64,000 nt of DNA from Reticulitermes speratus (GCA_021186555.1 JAJKFL010000005.1:24058635-24122634), one strand, 5' to 3'; counted from the stretch's first letter, positions 44,748 to 56,704 are shown. Translations and numbers: made by a program. Notes: generated from the sequence alone by a model not told the origin.

Positions 44748-45007
44748 CGATCCCAGTGGCCGAGAAGTCTACGGCTTGAGTCTGCGGCAGCTCGATTTCT
44801 GGGATTGCGAGTTCGAATCCTGCCGGAGGCATGCATGCATGTCATGTTGTGATTGTTATGTGTTGTCAGGTTGAGGTCTCTGCGTCGAGCTGATCACTCG
44901 TCCAGAGGAGTCCTACCGAAAGTGGTGTGTCTAACTGAGTGTGATCGTGAAGCCTCGATAATGAGGCCCTGGCCCACTAGAGGCTGTCGCGTCATGAAAA
45001 AAAAAAC
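44748..45007 (+). mobile_element. tRNA-derived SINE-1, full-length reference copy (44.8 kb)
   Basis: Head ATCCCAGTGGCCGAGAAGTC (A box TGGCCGAGAAGTC, 44757-44769), B box GTTCGAATCC (44811-44820), then the family body. The body includes GTTGTCAGGTTGAGGTCTCT, ATCACTCGTCCAGAGGAGTC, CCTCGATAATGAGGCCCTGG and CCCACTAGAGGCTGTCGCG, ending in a poly-A tail (about 44997-45006). Length is about 260 bp. The tRNA head suggests descent from a leucine- or serine-type tRNA. Other copies are at 16.9, 28.5 and 50.4 kb, all on the minus strand. Confidence 0.88.
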
Positions 45008-45009
45008 AG

Positions 45010-45885
45010 TTGCAGTTAATGAACTAGGATATATATAAAGTTAAAATTAACATTAATCCAGAGCTTAAGCAACACAACAAACATAAGGAAACAGTAGAAA
45101 GTGTCTTACAGCGTTTTACACTTTACGGCGTACACATCGACAAATAAATGAATAAGAACCAAATAAGTACACTGACTTTGTATATTATTTTTTTTCCCAC
45201 TGACATATTTCAGCCCTTCGTGGATATAATTAAAAATAACAATAGGAAGTAGGCAGGGCTTACTCAAAAACAATTTCCTTCATTAGTGAAAAGAATGTTG
45301 AAATAAACTTGTAGACTATGGATCTAAGAAAGCAAGTCGTCGTTTTTCATCAGAATCAGAAATTTGGCCACTGACTTAAAACCGTAGCAGGAAGGCTGAA
45401 GTTGCTGAAATGTTTCTTCTGGGATCAGTACCAGAGGTTCCAATCCACTATTTGAGGAGTATGAAGGAACTGAATGAAATTAGAGATCCTGACGTCTAAC
45501 GTTGCTATTCTGTCGTGCCCTACATTACCTGTAACGATGGGTAATAATTAGCAGTAGGAGCACCAGACATCAGCAGAAAATGATAGAAGTATGCATAATC
45601 GAAACAGTATTGCAGTGCCCAGAGTTGCCGGAATATTTTCAAATTACAGCTGTAAATAACATCACTGCAAAATACGTATTGCTATTCCATACAGTTTAAT
45701 AACTTACGGTAGTGAAATTTTAACTGTCTTTGCAGAACTTCTCAAGCTAATAAGGTTAGTTATTTTTGAAGAATTTATATTCATAAACAAAAGATGCGTT
45801 GACGTAATATTATCGAAATATTTAATACTCTAAAGTAAATAATGATGTCGATAAAAGCAACAATTTTCCGTTCACATTGCAAAGA
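45010..45885. other. Unassigned AT-rich DNA
   Basis: No supported gene. At 45195-45235 the minus strand has GGGCUGAAAUAUGUCAGUGG after CCACGAAG, a further possible relic of the hammerhead-like family with GUC at the cleavage position. Confidence 0.3.
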
Positions 45886-45893
45886 GGTTTGTA

Positions 45894-46110
45894 AAGGTAA
45901 AGCAATCCCTATAGAGGCCTGGACAGGCCCTGAAGGTTCCAGGAAGTTGAGGCTCCCAGATTTCAAGACAATCGGCACATGAAAAGCACCGGCCGCCTTT
46001 ACCACCCAGGAAATATTCCTGGTATTCATTTATGTTAGAGGCTGAGTCGACCCCAGGGCCATAGTGCGGCCGGAAGGATTATGTCAATGAAAAACTCCAA
46101 TGACACCAAA
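45894..46110 (+). mobile_element. SINE-like repeat, family E (45.9 kb)
   Basis: GGTAAAGCAATCCCTATAGA, GGCCTGGACAGGCCCTGAAG, AAGTTGAGGCTCCCAGATTT, GGCCGCCTTTACCACCCAGG and AGGCTGAGTCGACCCCAGGG. The layout matches the 35.7 kb copy: GGTAAAG start, AGGCYC..GAAGG, GAGGT/CTCC, a CCCAGGAAA-like block and AGGCTGAG. Sequence is diverged between the two. Confidence 0.5.
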
Positions 46111-46114
46111 TGCG

Positions 46115-48505
46115 CCACCGCGTGTATCGGCAAAGAGGTTTGTGCTAGTCATTAATATTACAGGCACGAGTTCAGGCTATGTAAATAAATGGTAGACATT
46201 GGCAGACAAGACAGAAGAAAATAATATCCGAAAATATGATTTAATTTACTTCCAATTTCAAGCCTGTAAAAACCTCAAATCCAGCATTCTATTTATGTAT
46301 CTGTGGGATTATTAGGCGTTATTTACGAAGTAAAAACATAACACCTTTTGAGGAAACTACCACCAACCATTCAAGAGCGAATGATTTTAAGGTCAATGTT
46401 AATATAAACAGTCTCAGAATCATCGATTTTGATGTTAAATTAAATGTTGAAATACGATGAAGATACGCAGTCCATGAAGGGGGATCTGTTCAGCCCAGTC
46501 TCCCTCAGGCTTGTGATCGTTCCATCCCTTGTGTGTTTGCGCGTTTTTGTTAAACACCGAAAAGAACATGGCACTGCAACCGCCGCATCAAGATGCTAAA
46601 TAATTCAGCTGTAGTCAGTTACTCAGTCAGCTGTTCTTCTGTTCCTAAAAGGGACTGCTAAGTTTCCGATGTAATATTTGACTCAGTTCCATTTTACGTT
46701 TAGTGTTCAGGTTTTAAAACAGAATAGCAGGATATCTTAAACTGCTCAATTTCAACCTAAGTGAGCCAGATGGATTGCTGTTTCCAGATTTAGAGTTAAT
46801 ATCCAAATTAGTATACGCATATTAGCTTAAATATTTCCATGTGAGTTGTAGGATATCATTTATACATCTTCACATTTGACCCTTCAGTGACGATTAGGTT
46901 CAAATTCCAACTATTGCCAAGGACGGAGGACTTTTAAATTTATGCTACCTTGAAATGCATTAACGACGGTGCGGTGCACGGAGGATGGCATCTAGTGAAG
47001 ATTCCGCACAGTGCACCAAGACCGGCATTGATGGGTTAATGAAAACTTTCAAAACATAAATCCATCCTGAACAGTTCAGAAGCTGGGCCTCGGCACCGAT
47101 TCCTAAACACGCAAACGAAAAAAGTAAACACCCCAAATTATAGACACCAGTAAATAAAAATATCATGAAGGGCTCAATTACCTATAACATTGTTCCCACT
47201 TTATTTTCGCTAGACTCCTTCTTCTTGCAGGACTATAATGTGTAATTCTTTTAGGTGCTCTTACATGGATTTCCTTATTTCTCTTCTTGCTTCCCGTTAT
47301 ATTTTATTCGCCTTTTTGTCAGTTACGCGCTTTCCTTCGTGCGCTTCTTTATTTGCTCCCTGTGAAATGTGACCTCGCAAAACAGTTCGTTTGAGAACCA
47401 ATGATACGCATTGACTCGCCCAGATTGCCGGTCCTGTTTCGCCAGTCCCTCTTGATTACAGCCCGATAGCTATGTAGGATAAAACACCATCTGCTATGCA
47501 AGTTCCAGATCAACTGAGGCCACGCACAAGTTACATTCTGTTACATAAGCCTATTGTTCATGTGTTTTTAAACAATATGTATACACATGAAACAGTAAAT
47601 ATGTACTGTTGATAAAGGACAGACAGGGCCCTTCAAAAGACTAAGACACCATCCATCAAAATCAGGCTAGCATCTCACCCTGAGTTCCAAAAGGGCTCGG
47701 CACCAAGAAGGAATGGCTGAGTGACCCTCAGTAACAACGCGATTTTACTCTAATTATGACTTTGACTTGACATATAATTTTGATCGCTCGCCTCACCCTT
47801 ACCCTCTAAAGATAGAGGCTGCAAGGTTCCTCCAAAACTATGGCACCAGTCTACCAACTTAGTCAGTGTTACATCGCAAAATGTAATTGTTCTTGTTTTT
47901 GAGCCTACTTTCTTCTCATTCCAACTACATTCCGGTTGTCCCGTTATTTTACTGTATGTTAAAGACTTGTTATATTTAGTTGGGTGCGATAATTTGAAGA
48001 ATAAGCTACAATGCTAGAAAAGCAGAAAGAATAGAAGAGGATTGACAAATAAAGAAAAGAAAAAGAAAGAGATTTGAACGGAGAAAGTTCAATAATAAAA
48101 GAAGAAACCCACTAAGAAAAGACTTGTGTCTATCATTTTATATACTTCTCATTCGACCATATGGCCTTTTATGATTCAGGATTCATTCACAGACAAGCAA
48201 TAAACCTACACAGATGGGGTGTCAATGTGCGAGGCTTTACGATCACGAAACAACACAAGACAATTAAAGCAGATGAGAACAAGCATCCTAATATGAGAGG
48301 GATTCCATATCGAAACCTGAACGTGTGTGCAGGAAATTAAACCGAGAAATTACTGTGATATTCTGTATAAACATACATATGCGTACTGTTGTATTTGTCT
48401 AATTTTTTACTAGCATACGTTTTAATCATACACAATGACATATAGCAAAATACTTTTACTAGCTTACGCTCACTAAATATTTCAGTACGATCGTAATAAC
48501 TTCAG
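46115..48505. other. Unassigned DNA with purine-rich tract
   Basis: About 2.4 kb without a supported gene. A purine-rich tract lies at 48010-48120. The less AT-rich patches at 46960-47110 and 47630-47730 may be old short repeats, but no second copy was found in the window. Confidence 0.3.
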
Positions 48506-48509
48506 GTCA

Positions 48510-48775
48510 AACATCCTAAATAAAATAAATCGAAGAAAGGCCAACTGGATTGGAGACATCTTGCGCGGGAACTGCCTTATAAAACACTTTTCTGAAGGAA
48601 AGATAGAATGGACAAGAAGACGAGCAAGAACACATAGGCGGCTACAGAATTACTTTCAGGAAACGAGAAGAGACTGGAACTTGAAAGAGGAAGCACTGGA
48701 TCGCACTCTCTGGAAAACTCGCTTTGGAAGAGGCTATGGCCCTGTAGTACGAGAGACTAGGATGTGGTGGTGGGT
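48510..48775 (+). pseudogene. LINE 3' tail, family B, best-preserved copy (48.6 kb)
   Basis: One frame stays open from about 48514. It opens I-L-N-K-I-N-R-R-K-A-N-W-I-G-D-I-L-R-G-N, followed by F-S-E-G-K-I-E-W, a basic R-R-R-A-R-T-H-R-R run and R-D-W-N-L-K-E-E-A-L-D-R-T-L. It finishes W-K-T-R-F-G-R-G-Y-G-P-V-V-R-E-T-R. The start resembles the conserved W-I-G-H-x-L-R end-segment of non-LTR retrotransposon polyproteins. No reverse transcriptase lies upstream, so this is a 5'-truncated copy. Three other copies in the window (3.2, 27.8 and 56.5 kb) are broken. Confidence 0.75.
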
Positions 48776-48779
48776 GGTG

Positions 48780-50200
48780 ACGATGAAGACGATGATGATG
48801 GAAAAATATCTATCGTCCTATTAAATTTAACACTAATCTTAATAGTGCCTCCAACCAGAATAGTACATATAATTTAAAATATTTTATGATAAGACGATGA
48901 TGTTCCACCTGAGGGTGGTGCGATTTTACCGAAATGTGTCGTGAGAAAAAACAAGTGAAAAAATGCCACGAATGCCGTTGTGTATGACAAACATGCAGCA
49001 ATAAATGCAAAGAAAACTAAGTACATGTTCGTGTCTCGTCACCAGAATGCAGAACGAAATCACAGTATAAAGATAACAATGAATACTTTGAAAATACTAT
49101 AAAGTTCACGTACGAACATGAAAACAACACAAAACAAATCAAAATCTCTTATGCGAATAAATTAAATTCAAATTATATTAGGTAAACGCTTGCTACCACT
49201 GGCTTTAGTAGCTTATGCTCTCCGATCTGCTATCTAAAAACGTAAACATTGAAGTACCTAAAACTATTATTTACCCTGCTGTTTGGTATAGGCGTGGTAT
49301 GATTTCTCATATTGCAGGAAGTACACAGACAGGGTGTTCGAGAAGGGGGTGCAGAGACAATACTTGTAGGCTTACGTAAGAGGAAGGAATTGACAGGATG
49401 CTAGACAAACTGCACGCCTATAAGCCTAATTTGTATACTGCTCTCCAAATATTATTATAATTATAAAAGAAAGCGGATGAGATGGGTGGAGCATTGACCT
49501 ATAAGACAGAAATTATATTGCATCCAGGGTTTGGTGCGAAATGTGTGGTATCTCTTGATTAGTTTCACTATTAAGTTCTCAACATGGACACTGCTGCATG
49601 GACGTGATGTATACATACATACCTACATAGATATATATATTTATATATGTGTGTGTATGCAGAGTTATATGAAATGCTTAGACAAATTTCAGGAGTTCGC
49701 CATACCAAAGCAAGGAAAACAGTTCATATCAATATATGTCCGCAAAAGGTTTTCAAGTACAGCCCAACAACGTGCTGAGTCATGACCAGACGTGACCATT
49801 CGTGCAATGATTCCAGTGGAGGACATTTTGAGCGCTTGTTGTGAATATACTTGATATACAATAATAACGCGACAGTTATTAAATAGGGAACCTGTGTTGT
49901 ATATGTATCATGTCAGTTATAAGTAAAATGTTACATAAATAAGGTATTAATTTTTTGAATATAATATTTCAATTAAACTCAAAAACCACTCATTTCTGGA
50001 CGTAAGTTTATATCAACTTTTTTCTTTGTTTTGGTGTAAAGAACTAACTCTTGAAGTTCGTTCAAAAACTTTAGTTACAAACTGTATATACTCATACGGA
50101 ATCTTAACATAAATAATCGTCGAAAAATATCACATACGAACTCATAAAATTCTGTAATATGACGTTATCGCGGAGATGATAATTAAGATCTCTGTCCCCT
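48780..50200. other. Unassigned AT-rich DNA
   Basis: No supported gene. A short CATA/TATA/TG low-complexity patch lies at 49607-49657. Confidence 0.3.
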
Positions 50201-50206
50201 GAAATA

Positions 50207-50345
50207 TGACGCCGTGTAACCTGGTAGCTATTTACAAAAGTCTCGGATATACCTACCATCTCCTTCAATAGAAAGATGGAGGCAGCAGTTGCACCCGAAA
50301 CGTCGGTAACTAAGCGCCCGACAACAAACCGTTACATTCCAGAAG
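50207..50345 (+). repeat. Hammerhead-element relic, two worn arms (50.3 kb)
   Basis: ATATGACGCCGTGTAACCTG with GTAGC (50209) is the outer-arm string. At 50272-50310, GAAAGAUGGAGGCAGCAGUU followed by ACCCGAAACGUCGGUAAC is the inner core, with GUC at the cleavage position. CTGAAGA has become AGAAAGA. The trailing CGTTACATTCCAGAAGA is the reversed outer arm, so the element was an inverted repeat. Confidence 0.5.
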
Positions 50346-50350
50346 ACAGT

Positions 50351-50355
50351 CTTTT

Positions 50356-50387
<32 letters not shown>

Positions 50388-50397
50388 AGTCTGACAT
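50351..50397 (+). repeat. (CTTT)n microsatellite
   Basis: About ten CTTT units in a row. It lies between the hammerhead-element relic and the SINE-1 copy that begins near 50438. Confidence 0.95.
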
Positions 50398-50437
50398 ACA
50401 CCTACTCATTGTAGGTGTAGAGGATTATTTTTGCACC

Positions 50438-50628
50438 TGATCACACTCAGTGACACATACACACACAATCGTTAGGACTCCTCTGGACGAGTGATCGGCC
50501 CGTTGCAGAGACCTGTACCTCACAACACATAACACTCTCAAGAGACAAACGTCCATGCTCCCGGCGGGATTAGAACCAGCAGTCCCAGCAAGCGAGCGGC
50601 CTTAGACCGCGCGGCCACCGGGATTGGC
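50438..50628 (-). mobile_element. tRNA-derived SINE-1 (minus copy at 50.5 kb)
   Basis: The minus strand starts CCAATCCCGGTGGCCGCGCG (A box) and GTCTAAGGCCGCTCGC. The B box is TGGTTCTAATCCC, and the body reaches TGAGTGTGATCA. The 3' end of the family (CCTCGATAATGAGG and poly-A) is missing. Confidence 0.82.
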
Positions 50629-50649
50629 CAGAAGCAGTCACATTCATAA

Positions 50650-50790
50650 AATGTTGACCGCTAACGAGAATCGTATCAGAGAATAATTACGTTACACTTT
50701 TGTAATTCCAGGGCGATTTGCAGGATGGGTAAAAGCGAATCTGAACCCACGTTTGATATAGAATTCAGAAAATGCACATGATGCCCTCTT
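50650..50790. other. Unassigned DNA
   Basis: Short gap between two SINEs; nothing recognised. Confidence 0.3.
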
Positions 50791-50793
50791 GAT

Positions 50794-51085
50794 CCCCCCC
50801 CCCTTTTGCGTGGTGAAGGGCCCCGCAGCAGATGCTACGGAAGCACCGCAGCCTTAAGGCTTCTTGTGCAACCCCTGTGATGAAGATGAGCAGTTTTTTT
50901 TACCAAGTTTTACAATTAATGGTGCACCAGTGGAATGAAATTGACAGAGGAAAACCGACAACTCGGAGAAAAACCTGCCCAGTGCCACTTTGTCCACCAC
51001 AAATCTCACATGGACTGACCCAGGATCGAAACCGGGCCTCCGCGGTAAGAGGCCAGCGACTAACCGCCTGAGCCATGGCACGGCC
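50794..51085 (-). mobile_element. tRNA-derived SINE-2, near full length (50.9 kb)
   Basis: The minus strand starts GCCGTGCCATGGCTCAGGCG (A box GGCTCAGGCGG) and CCCGGTTTCGATCCTGGGTC (B box). The body follows: GATTTGTGGTGGACAAAGTG, CATTCCACTGGTGCACCATT, AAGGCTGCGGTGCTTCCGTA and GCATCTGCTGCGGGG. It ends at a G-rich run (poly-C on the plus strand, 50797-50807). Overlapping short frames are by-products. Confidence 0.82.
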
Positions 51086-51089
51086 CTTG

Positions 51090-51400
51090 ATCCACTTGAA
51101 TTTCGGCGAAAAATTAAAGCTATATAACATAAAAGGCCAAGCGACAGACATACATTTAAAGAGATAGTAGGCTATGTAACTCAGTTGATATTCAGTAGAA
51201 CACAGCATTTCATCCATTACTCGAACATCGGATCTGAAAGCCCTAAGCATAACACAAAGAAAGGTTTATCATCATCGTCGTCGTCGTCATTCCGTAATCC
51301 AAAACTTCTTATACACTTTACGATCATTCGATAATGTTCGTGTCAACACAAAGTTCATTCTGTTTCCAAAAGACACACAGTATTCTTATCGTTCGCATTA
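51090..51400. other. Unassigned DNA with a short (CGT)n run
   Basis: No gene. A short CATCATCGTCGTCGTCGTCA simple repeat lies at 51269-51289. Confidence 0.4.
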
Positions 51401-51409
51401 AATCTTACG

Positions 51410-51490
51410 GGTTATGATGCCGTGTAGTGTTGTACGTTGACCTAAATATTTCAGAGGAGCATACTGCCTCAATTTTTAGATCAGAAGTTT
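51410..51490 (-). repeat. Decayed hammerhead-element relic (51.5 kb)
   Basis: The outer-arm string GTTATGATGCCGTGTAGTGT is at 51414. On the minus strand, CUGAUCU, a stem GAGG..CCUC, and UGAAAUAUUUAGGUC follow between 51487 and 51445. The core is no longer intact. Confidence 0.35.
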
Positions 51491-51494
51491 TAAG

Positions 51495-52045
51495 CGAAAG
51501 AAATCTTTTAAGCCGCGAATATCTGTATTTGTATTTTGCGTTTACTTCACTACGCTGTCAGTAACAGACTATACATCGCAGAATAACTGGATTGCAGTGA
51601 AAAATGGACTGAAACGGACGTGAGAAAACCGATCGTCATTTAATTACGCTCTTCCAAAGCTGCGGTACTGTACCTGCCGACCAGATCAGAAGACGTCATA
51701 ACCTAGACTGAAGATGGAGGCAGGAAGGAAGGTGTGTAATAAGATGTTGCTACAAAGTCCAGGGGCGAATCCTGATACGGAGGACAACTCTAGAGGAAAT
51801 GTACACAATGTGGCATTGTACCGCTCCTTTAGACCTATTTCCGGATCAGGATTCTCCACTGTTACACACCTATCACACTACACGGTTCTGGCAGTCCATA
51901 TTTGTTTAAACTTAAATAACATATTTTAATACAGTTAATTATATAAACATTTATAATATTTCTGATAAATTTAAATTTAAGTTATTTAAGCATTTCACGT
52001 TGGTCAAGTAGCATGCTTTTTCCCAAAAAAGTTGTAACATTATTA
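51495..52045. other. Unassigned AT-rich DNA
   Basis: No supported gene. AAGACGTCATAACCTAGACTG with AAGATGGAGGCAGGAAG near 51690-51728 echoes the CTGAAGATGGAGGCAG words of the hammerhead-like family. Confidence 0.3.
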
Positions 52046-52047
52046 AA

Positions 52048-52482
52048 AAGTCCAACTAAATACACTTACGGTAGTTTGTTTACAATACCATTATACTCGT
52101 ATATTATAGTCTTCTACATGTTTCGGCCCTATATGGGCGAAACACAGTTACAAGAATGCATACAACACTCATATGTGTTGTCATGAAATGCAGCTCGTAC
52201 ATGTAAAAATGTACAATTAACATTCAAACTTATAAACAGCATGTTCAGCTTGGATGTACAAAGTTGTTATATAAAACCAAGTTGAAAACACTTCTTATAA
52301 CTTTGAATTTTAATTGTATATTTTTTATATGTGGACGAGCTGCAATTATATGCGTCATATAATCTCTTGTAACTGCGTTTGTTCCTGATAGTAACCCATA
52401 GAGGGTCGAAACAAGTAGGAGACTATAATAATATATAATTGTTCTATAAACAAACTACTGTAAGTATACGTAGTTGGACTGT
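52048..52482. mobile_element. Palindromic element, second lineage (52.3 kb)
   Basis: The outer arms match as reverse complements: AGTCCAACTA, TTACGGTAGTTTGTTTA, TATTATAGTCTTCTACATG on the left; ACAAGTAGGAGACTATAATA, AAACAAACTACTGTAAGTAT, TAGTTGGACT on the right. Inner parts pair less well. The right arm has CUGAUAG, stem ACCC/GGGU, then CGAAAC and AAGUA (52385-52417). The left arm keeps a GCCC/GGGC stem and GAAACAUGUA (minus strand). Neither core is intact. Confidence 0.6.
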
Positions 52483-52489
52483 TTGATAA

Positions 52490-54725
52490 CTGACCAACAG
52501 ACGGAAATTATGAGATATATTAAAGCTGTAACATGTCTGCTGTTGGAAATCGTGTTTACGGTTGTGAATTCAATGCAATATATTTAACGTTTTAAAGTCA
52601 TGTTAAGTTATTACTCAGTGTTAGATCGTTGCTTTAGTCTGTAGCAAATATCACTGCAGTAAAGAACGTGCTTGATGCAATGCTTACAGTTGAGGATAAA
52701 AGTTGTGTTTCTGTAGCAACATTTTCAGACAATGTTTCTAAAAACTTCTACGCAGAGAAATGTTGTGAGGGTGACGTTCATAAATATTTAAATATTAAAC
52801 ATGGGTTTGGTCGTCTATTTAATTATGATTAATAAAAGTGAATGACCATGCATATTCCCATGCAACTAATCTAGCTACACACCGCAGCCAGTAAGTGATA
52901 ATAATTAAGCCGGGGCTGTTGAACGGTGAAATAAGTCAGAAGAATGCATATCTTCACCATGGCAGAATCGTCAAATCTGCGCATTCCTAGTAGGAATCAT
53001 ATAACTCAAAATGGTTTCGTTTCACCGCCTTTAACCTTTACGGCCTAGTGGTTAGTACACATACCGCCAGATTTGACACTGAAATATCTGCATTTTACCC
53101 AGATGTTGCATTTATGTGTGCCATATGCTGCTCATGATTTTTCTAAGGGTGAATTTTCGTTGAAAAATAAGTAGCCATTTCTTTTAAATCCAATTCACTT
53201 TTGTTAACGAGCCCTACATTCTTTTAAAAATCCTGTTATTGTACTTAATTTTCATTAAATAAAAAAGATGGCAAACGTCGGGGACACGCGTATTTTTATT
53301 TTGTATTTTTGGTTTATTTTACGACACTGCCAGTGACTAACATTGCTCCATGTATGAAGGTTGGATATTCGGATTACAATTAGTAAAAATTGTAAAAGTC
53401 ACGAAAGGAACCAGCCGTGGCATAATTTCAAGGATTATCCCAGTATTTGCCTGGACAGGTTAACAATCCTGACAGTCTTCTCGCGGTTGGCATGTAGAGT
53501 AACAAGCCAACTTGACCTTTACTCTTATTGAAGCAATTATACTAAGATTCGTTACAGGCCTAAGTTTATTCTCTGGTTTTGTGCCTAACCTGTAGCAGAA
53601 CTTCCATACCATTTAAAGTTCCGCAACGACTGCCATTAATTTATTTCGTATTTCAGAAGTTCACACTGTTGAAATGTGTAGGTGGAAGAACATTTAGAAG
53701 CATGGTAAGGTGAACCCAGTAAAACAAACTTCGCACACAGTTTCATTGCGGTCAACTGCGAGGGTCATTAATTTATAATAAGGACACAAGCATATCAGAA
53801 TTAGAGAAGCCGACATTGTGGAAGGTTTCGAAACGTTACATTCCTTTTAGGTGTAAGGAGTAATCAGGTTTGCAAAAGATTGTTCGAAACAAGAGTATAT
53901 AATTTGTAATTTTATTACATACGAGTTTATCAAGATATGCTACAAAATTCGCCCTTCTACAGCGTAACTGCGTGATGTAAAACCAAAATAACGATACCAA
54001 AAATAGGCTTCAACAACGCCTGGCGTTTAAACATAAAGACTGATTGATACGTTATCAAATGCTACATGAATTATATTACAAAACTTAAGCAGTTTCTTCA
54101 AACTTGCCTTTATGTGCGGAGAACGCATAATGAGCTTCCACTGGTGATAAGCGTTCCCAGTTTAGTTAAGAAATATAAATTCTACAGCATCTACCCGCAC
54201 GCGAGAACTGTTTCGGTTATGTCTGTGTGAACTTCAATAACGGGGATGTTTATTATACTAGAAACAAAAAATAACAGCCTCAAAAGTGTTGTTATTTTAC
54301 TATTATTGTCACATTTATTACACTAATTTAACGGCTGTCTCTAACACTCCTATCTGTTCGTTCCAAATATGGTTCATCCCACCAAATGAGATTGCAATTT
54401 TATGACTCAGGGAAAAGGCTGTTTATTGAGTGCAAGAATTCCGAGCCACAGCAGGATATATTTGAAACAACTCTTTTACGAAGGAGCTAAGCAACAGAAC
54501 GCTGTATAAGTTTGTACGTTGGAGCGGTATTTGTGTGTTAAACATACATAATTACACATACTAAGCACATACAACAAATTTTCAAAATATTGAGGATAAA
54601 ATTAATGGGAATGAGCCTGGTGTGGTGTTAGGGCACATTGTGTGAATGACAAATACTGTACGCACAAAATGTTAATCTAAAAACATGAATGGAAGAGAAA
54701 CCTTCGCGTAATGATCACAGATGAC
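52490..54725. other. Unassigned AT-rich DNA
   Basis: About 2.2 kb with no supported gene, RNA or repeat. Confidence 0.3.
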
Positions 54726-54729
54726 ACAG

Positions 54730-54885
54730 TAAAACCAAGAATGGCGTTAAGAAAACAGAATGTGTTGGGCTTTTATAAACACGACCATGAATTACTGGGC
54801 GCCACAAAAAAAAGCATTGATACTCTTAATCGGCTGAGCGATTAACAGCTTTTCAAGAAGCAATGCACTACACGGACTCGCTTAC
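54730..54885 (+). mobile_element. LINE 3' tail, family A (54.8 kb)
   Basis: TGTTGGGCTTTTATAAACAC, GACCATGAATTACTGGGCGC, ACTCTTAATCGGCTGAGCGA and GCTTTTCAAGAAGCAATGC match the family A order with many changes. Confidence 0.5.
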
Positions 54886-54889
54886 TCTG

Positions 54890-56455
54890 TCTTATACATA
54901 TCAATACGGTACATACTCGTATACGAGTATATGCAAATAAACATGTATAAAGTGCATAATAAATACACACAACATCCCTCAAAATGTTTCATTTTTCATT
55001 TTCCAGACCGATTCCCCGAAACATACGAATGATGTGTTGTCGTGCGTCAATGAAAACTTTTATTTAAAAAAGTTTAACTAATAATATTTGCCATAATACA
55101 AAGTTTGCTATCAAAATTTCGCCTAAGATAAATTCGACCAAACATGCCCAAACATCTGTAACGAATCGACTATAAATTCTTAATTGCCCACGTTTTTTCA
55201 CACAATAATTTCAGTGCTTAATTACTTCGAAGTATCGTATTTTCATAATTATTACATACGACTAAATGAAACAGAAACTAAACCTAAGACACACTTAGAA
55301 TTTACGTTAACAAAGATGCGCTTGTCCACTGCAGATACTGAGATTTCCTTCTTTCCTGGTATTACCATAACTGTGATCATTTGCGTTAATACACTTCAAA
55401 CTTTCGGTTATCTACAACTATAAGATCTGAAATTTAAGTCTTTCCAGCAAGACCGTGCACAGCTTTCCTTCAGCGACTTTTCAGCACTTTAAAAGCTTTA
55501 TGGCGGAACTTCACAGGCAGGGCCGAATTCATATTTCGCGGGGCTATAAGCTGCGGAAAAGATGAGACCCCTCTATATTTTTACTGTAGACCTAATGTAG
55601 CAACAAATGCCAGTATAGCTATAAGATTTTTTTTAACAATTCATCAGCAAACGTTTTCGTGACACAGGACATTTAAAAATACACAGAGGACAAAGGGTCA
55701 GAAAATTAGTTTACATGGCCTACAATTTCGCAACCAAAATCCACTTGCTGTGGTTTTATCGTCGCCTAACAATTATTGTCCTTCTTTAGCGCTGAGGCAA
55801 AATCTAGGCGGTCACAAATTTCAAGAAGGTCGCGAGGTGAGAAACAATGGCTGATGACATGAAACGCGGACTTTTGTCAACAGGAAACAGTAAATCTCGT
55901 CCCACCACAAGAAAAAGACTTGAAATGTGGTGAAGACTACGTGGAAATGTAGTGGAATAGCAGAATTGTTAATTCGGTGTTGTTGTTGATAGCGTTGATA
56001 ATAAAGGACACAAAATACATGCATTGAAATATCACATTCTGGCCGACCCTCATATAGATTGAAAAGATGCAGTCAAGTGTTAGTTTTTTTCAGAGATTTA
56101 TGATTAACGTTGTGTTTGTTAGATAACTGTTTTCTCAGTAGCTGTAGCTTATTTAGCTTATAAGTAAATCCGGCACAGCTCCCATGTCCTCAGATTTAGC
56201 GTTTCTTGGCTTTCTTTTCTGGGGGGGAGGGTTAGAAAGGAGGTTCTGAAGCTGTTGGACACGTGGGCAGTGTTGAAAGATTAAAATACAGGATTACGGC
56301 AGCTACTGAAACCACAAGCCAGAAACTCCGTGTCTGGCACGAGAAAACTCTATTTTTTATTTCTGCCTTATTACAAGTTATGCACATGACAAGCTTCACT
56401 AACACAAATTCTGGGTGTGTCTTTTTCCATTTGTTTCATTCAGTTCCATTCATTC
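54890..56455. other. Unassigned AT-rich DNA
   Basis: No supported gene. The 79-codon plus frame at 55184-55423 shows no domain. Confidence 0.3.
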
Positions 56456-56457
56456 CG

Positions 56458-56700
56458 TAGACTATCTTACGACAGGTCCACAGCCTCTTCCAAAGCGGGT
56501 TCTCCACAGAGTGCCATCTAGTGCTTCCTCTTTCAATCTAGAGTATCCTCTTGTTTCCTTCAGGTTATCCAGTGGCTGCTTACGTCTTCTTCCTCGTCTT
56601 TCCGTCACTTATACCCTTCCTTCTACCTGTACTACAATAACTTGTTTTAGGCGGCAGTTACTACACAAGGTGTGACCCATCTAGTTAGCCTTCCTTATTT
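56458..56700 (-). mobile_element. LINE 3' tail, family B (minus copy at 56.6 kb)
   Basis: On the minus strand: GAAGGCTAACTAGATGGGTC, ACTGCCGCCTAAAACAAGTT, GACGAGGAAGAAGACGTAAG, AAAGAGGAAGCACTAGATGG and AGAACCCGCTTTGGAAGAGG, ending CTGTGGACCTGTCGTAAGAT. The matches to the 3.2, 27.8 and 48.5 kb copies are long. The plus-strand frame 56415-56675 is a shadow of it. Confidence 0.7.
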
Positions 56701-56704
56701 TTAA

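Noticed and set aside
44811-44820. Genuine tRNA gene at the B box
   Set aside because: The acceptor and anticodon stems cannot be completed, a long non-tRNA body and poly-A tail follow, and other copies exist: it is a SINE head. The same holds for the heads at 44.4, 50.5, 51.0 and 61.9 kb.
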